Origin: Sclerotinia nivalis
Taxonomy: Eukaryota > Ascomycota > Leotiomycetes > Helotiales > Sclerotiniaceae
DNA: 64,000 nt
Direction: 5' to 3'
NCBI GenBank assembly: GCA_029531795.1
Contig: JAPEIS010000018.1
Span: 62,001-126,000, forward strand
The position numbers and the translations under genes were made by a program. The notes beneath the pieces are model-generated. The model had not been told where the DNA came from, ran no database searches, and was given only the letters and a program-made list of their open reading frames with translations. This document shows, piece after piece, positions 60,016 to 64,000 of this stretch. Positions within the stretch are counted from its first letter, which is position 1; every line of letters starts with the position of its first letter.

Positions 60016-62398
60016 CCATCATACCATACATAAACATACATAACCACCCCTTCCGCCCCCCAACCAATCCCCGAGCCAGATCATTCATCATCATCTAATC
60101 GCATCACTTGAATCCATCTAGAATCTAGAACCTTGATCATATGCCACTATTGTACATTTTCGTAATAATTAGGTATTTTACTAAGATACCCTATGAGATG
60201 ATTTTGCTCTGTTCTGCTCTTTCTTTATAATTGTGAGTCTGTGATGAGAGGTGAAAGGTGGGGTGAGATGAGGTGAGGTAATAATATAAGATTTCTTAGA
60301 AGATTATTAAATGAGAGATTTTATCACTTGACTGTTGTTTTGCTCCCTTATAAATACAGTTTTGATGAGTTATGAATACAACTTTGACATAAAATATACA
60401 GTATCCATCCATACATGTAAAAATGAAGATCTCGAATTACATGCCAGACAGACCGCACACCTGCATAAAATCTCCTTCCTTCTCTATACCATCTCGCCTG
60501 TCTTGCACCCATAAATAACACCTCAGATCTCGGCACTTATCCATCCCTCTCATCACTTTCCTGAAAAAACAAGGATTACGATCCTTTTTCGGAGATTTCA
60601 ATGCTATTTTCGTGTATGATGTCGTTTAGGATGATCTACAGGCATGCGGCTGTTGTCTTCCTTCGACCTCTTTCTTCAAAATATCTGTTTTGTGATGTAG
60701 ATGGACCATTCTTTGAAGGATTTGGCACTTGGGTATCTTGGATGGCCTGGAGATGTACTGTCCAAAATCCTGATGGATGAAATGGTTAACCTTATTCCTG
60801 ATTTAATCTCCGAGTCCGAGAGATAGATTTAGGGTTTGTGGAGTACGACTGTGAAACTGTGTGCGACTAAAATATGGTAGGTCGATTGAATGGCCATTCA
60901 ATGGATACGTCATATATGAAATCATAAATAAGATATCCATTCTAAAAAAGAACAAACTAAATCAACAAGCAAGCGCTAATTAATTAAATCTCATGAAATG
61001 ATATAGAAATTAAGCGCTCATGCTCATGCTAATACATGCTAATAACTGCAATGTACAAATTTCACAACTCAGTCCTCGATAATCGTAATGCTCTCTCGAA
61101 AGCCCGTGGAAAAAAGTCCGAGAATGTGATTCATGACCGGTACAACAATCCAGCTTGTTTCAATACATGGATCCGAAACTGAAGTCCCCAGAAACAAATA
61201 ACGTCTAACCAAATCCGTCACTTCATCGGTAGGTTATATTTAGATATTCCATATCGTGATGTATGTTGTGGATGATGGGTAAATAGGCGTAAACAATAAG
61301 ACAGATAAATGTATATGACCTTTCCAGGTGCTGGTGACTGAGATGAATGAAGTGAATGAATGGATAATTATTCCCTGCAGAACAGGAAGATCATGCATCA
61401 AGCTTCGGATGATATGATATGCAGATAATGGATAATGGGAAGAATGAAGCGAGACGCTGGTCTAAATTTTGTTCTCATGCATATCTATATGTATGTATGA
61501 ATATCCAGGGATATGTAGATATACTATAATACAACATATATACCCCCTTTCCTTCACCATAAGAAATATCGATACCTCAAACCCCAAACTTAAATCAAGC
61601 ATATCTATAGGATGAAGAAAGTCTTCCCCTAAAGAAAACCTGCACGCAAATGTGTGACAAGAAGCACGAAATGATGGGGTAAAAGGTCCGATGTGCGAAC
61701 CTTACCTTGTCTGCTTGCCATGACACACCGAATACAAACAAGCACAATTTCGTATTGCGGATCAAATGCACATCAAACGCAGTAGATCAAACGCAGCATC
61801 TATATCAAGAACTTGGAAATGCCGGGCGGATCAAATTGATCTTCATTCGGCCATACAAAACAAAATGAATGAATGCCAATTCTCCAGCGCTTAGAGATTC
61901 CTTTCTCAAAAATCCCAACGTCAAGAGAAAACTGGGCGCTTAGACAGGCTTTCAGCGCTAAGGTCATAATTTCGAATTACGGATTCATTCGCAGAGAAGG
62001 GATCTCCATGTTTCACTTGAAACTCTTAGATTTGTGGTATCTGACGAATGGTAATGAGGAATGCTAACTCCACATACTCATTTTCTCATTTTCATGAGTT
62101 GATAAAAGATGGCGCTTCATGTACTTCGTAATTTCCAAAATACGATCGTGAAATTACATCACGTGCATCCCACGATCCCACTAAGAAGCCATCCCGGAAA
62201 TTCAATATCCATTCCCGGCCGCCGGGAATGCTTGCTTACTTGCTTACCTTACTTTCACATACACATACATGGTTGTTTGAGGCTTAGTCCATCAAGTGAC
62301 GGGTTTATAAATCTTGCTTCAATGCCCGTGCTTTGGCTTTTGGATATCCTATCCGCCTTCGCAAGTTCCGTCGTTTTTGGGCACTAATTTCTTACATG

Positions 62399-62423
62399 CA
62401 GGCTGTTGCAGGCTGTTGCAGGC
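62399..62423. repeat. GGCTGTTGCA short tandem repeat
   Basis: A 10-bp unit is present in two full copies plus flanking partial copies. Confidence 0.7.
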
Positions 62424-64000
62424 TTCGTAGGCGAGGCGGCTTTTGCGAGCAAGCTGTATTTTATGTGTTAGCTACCAAATTGCATTTAGGCAACCAGATA
62501 AAAAATTAACTGGTATTTTAGTGATAACAATGGGATTGATGGTATGTCATATAGCATGACAGGACAGGAGAAACGGATAGGAATTAACAACGAAGAGGAT
62601 GGCGAGAAACGTGCTGTAGCCTGTGTGATCAGAAAATCTTAAAAAAAGGTTATATTGCCAAGGATCAGTGCTCAAGTCAAGGGCTTTGCCATTCTTCGCG
62701 CCAAATGACACACTGCACACCGTCGGCTCAATATATCCCCAAAGCGATCATCTCATTCGTGTAGCATCAACCTATAGGAAGAGTGTTTCCACATTGAGTT
62801 GGTGCTACCTCGGTTCGATCTCCACTGTTCACAAGATGAAACATACGCTGGATGGTAAAGAAGGGACATAACCCACCAAGCAGTGGCAAGCACCGTCTAG
62901 CAGACGCAAGTCGATCATCCATGTTCTCCGGTGGCACGATTTTATGTTGCCACTAGATAAGTCTGAATATCTAATGATACCTTTCCAATCCAAATGTCTT
63001 GCATTCTCTTTCCTGTTTCCTACTTCATCGCCGACCTTTAAAGATTATTTATAGGATGGAGATGAGATGGAAATTGGAGGAATGTTCGAAATAAATGATG
63101 AGGGTATCATGGATGTTAGTACTAAATTGTATGGGACGGAACTTACGCTATTGTAATGGTCCTGTTGTACAATAAGAAAATCTCCTCAGAGCATCCTTGG
63201 CGGCTAAAAGGCTGCAACGTACGTCCGGTTACAACAAAACAATGCGGCACCGGTCGCTTGAAGCCTTGAATATATGCACCTGCAATAACCGGGGAAGCGC
63301 AGCTAGGGGAATCACGAGGACACGCCCTTCCACGAGAGAAGATAAAGAAATTTCAGCCATCCCTAGCTCTGTAAAGGGTGATGTAAGATGTGGGCGAAAA
63401 TATGCAAGAAGGCTCCGTAGAAGACACATACGCCGCCACGTTGGTTGTTTAGATATCCTCCTTTCGTATAGAAGTGATCCGAATGTACGATTGTTTGCCT
63501 TGCCATACCTTGCTTTCCCTTGGTCGGATCGGAGAGATGATGCTGCTGGCTAGATGTAACAGATGTAACAGCTCAATTCCGAACGTTGGTTTCGCTCGGG
63601 TGTATAGCGGTGAACCCTGGTTTGAGGTACTATACAGACGGGTATCATCCAAATTATTTGAATCATGGAAAGGCGTACAAATTGACAATCTTGCCGAATT
63701 CGCGTCTAAAACCTTTTTGATTGTGTTTTGGTGTACAGTGATATTTAGATTCATGCGGATGAAAGTAATATTCGTTAGTCAAATACGAAGCAATAATTGA
63801 CAATGATGTGTTCGTTCCCAATTTGGTCAAGTTTACTCCATATTGAGTGAAAACCTTGGGAACCCAACGATGACAGGTTACAGTAGTGTGTGATCGGTAT
63901 CTACCGGCAGTGATAAGGCTTTCTTCGATTGTTTGGGTACGAGCCATTATCTATTTCCCTAAATTAGAGTCGAAAAGAAAGTCATGGAGCCAGCTGCCAG

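Larger units (their letters stand above)
58446..64000. other. Unique sequence with simple repeats, no supported gene
   Basis: Composition is normal and RIP-like decay is absent. The longest frames (92-118 codons, for example 62109-62387 plus, 63197-63553 plus and 63663-63947 minus) have no recognised domain and overlap on both strands. Features seen are microsatellites, AT/TC-rich promoter-like tracts around 59240-60100 and a GATGAG-type purine tract near 60240. It probably contains long UTR or promoter sequence of a gene beyond the window. Confidence 0.45.

Noticed and set aside
62800..62835. GGTTCGATCTCC, similar to a tRNA B box
   Set aside because: No A box at a suitable distance, and the flanking sequence does not fold into a cloverleaf.
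63663..63947. Minus-strand frame beginning MARTQTIEES at the right edge
   Set aside because: It overlaps an equally long plus-strand frame, has no domain and no visible splice partner within the window.

Overview
This window looks like a gene-poor, repeat-rich stretch of a filamentous ascomycete genome. A leotiomycete of the Botrytis/Sclerotinia type is my guess from general texture only. The evidence is: 50-58 nt introns with GTATGC/GTAAGT-type donors and CTAAT-like branch sites; an NmrA-like gene; a Zn2Cys6 regulator; Ty3/gypsy elements ending in chromodomains (chromoviruses); and long AT-rich tracts in which element genes keep their protein signatures but are full of nonsense codons. That last pattern fits repeat-induced point mutation (RIP, C:G to T:A).

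Layout, left to right. 1-1827 is mostly unique sequence with a 92-bp inverted-repeat unit. 1828-9252 is one complete LTR retrotransposon, element A, bounded by identical 5-bp target duplications (ATAAT). Its gag and pol lie on the minus strand. Between the pol end and the 3' LTR it carries a separate, intron-containing gene on the plus strand. 9253-11290 holds decayed sequence with solo LTRs, including one LTR nested in another. 11290-15764 is an island of ordinary base composition with an apparently intact NmrA-like gene and a Zn2Cys6 transcription factor damaged by a one-base frameshift, both on the minus strand.

15765-58450 is a nest of insertions, most of which I could resolve by matching 5-bp duplications. 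Element D (16566-29337) contains a solo LTR F1 and a complete element F (21338-27656), which itself contains a solo LTR G1. Next, LTR H2 (29405-36865) is split by a second F copy (29517-36723) that has an internal inversion and carries a solo LTR C2. Then come remnants of a copia element, split by a small gag-only copia-like element (39113-55325). That element's gag is split by chromovirus C (40128-54640). C in turn contains a solo LTR of family A and a whole element E (45411-54025) inserted in its integrase. Solo LTRs G2 and B2 and a fragment of H finish the nest.

LTR families B, C, F and G share the termini TGTCACGG/TGTTACGG...CCGTGATA, and several LTR families are built largely of short perfect hairpins. 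58450-64000 is unique, AT-moderate sequence with microsatellites and no gene I can support. The protein-coding content that may still work for the host is essentially the NmrA-like gene; everything else is selfish DNA, cargo of selfish DNA, or a damaged gene.
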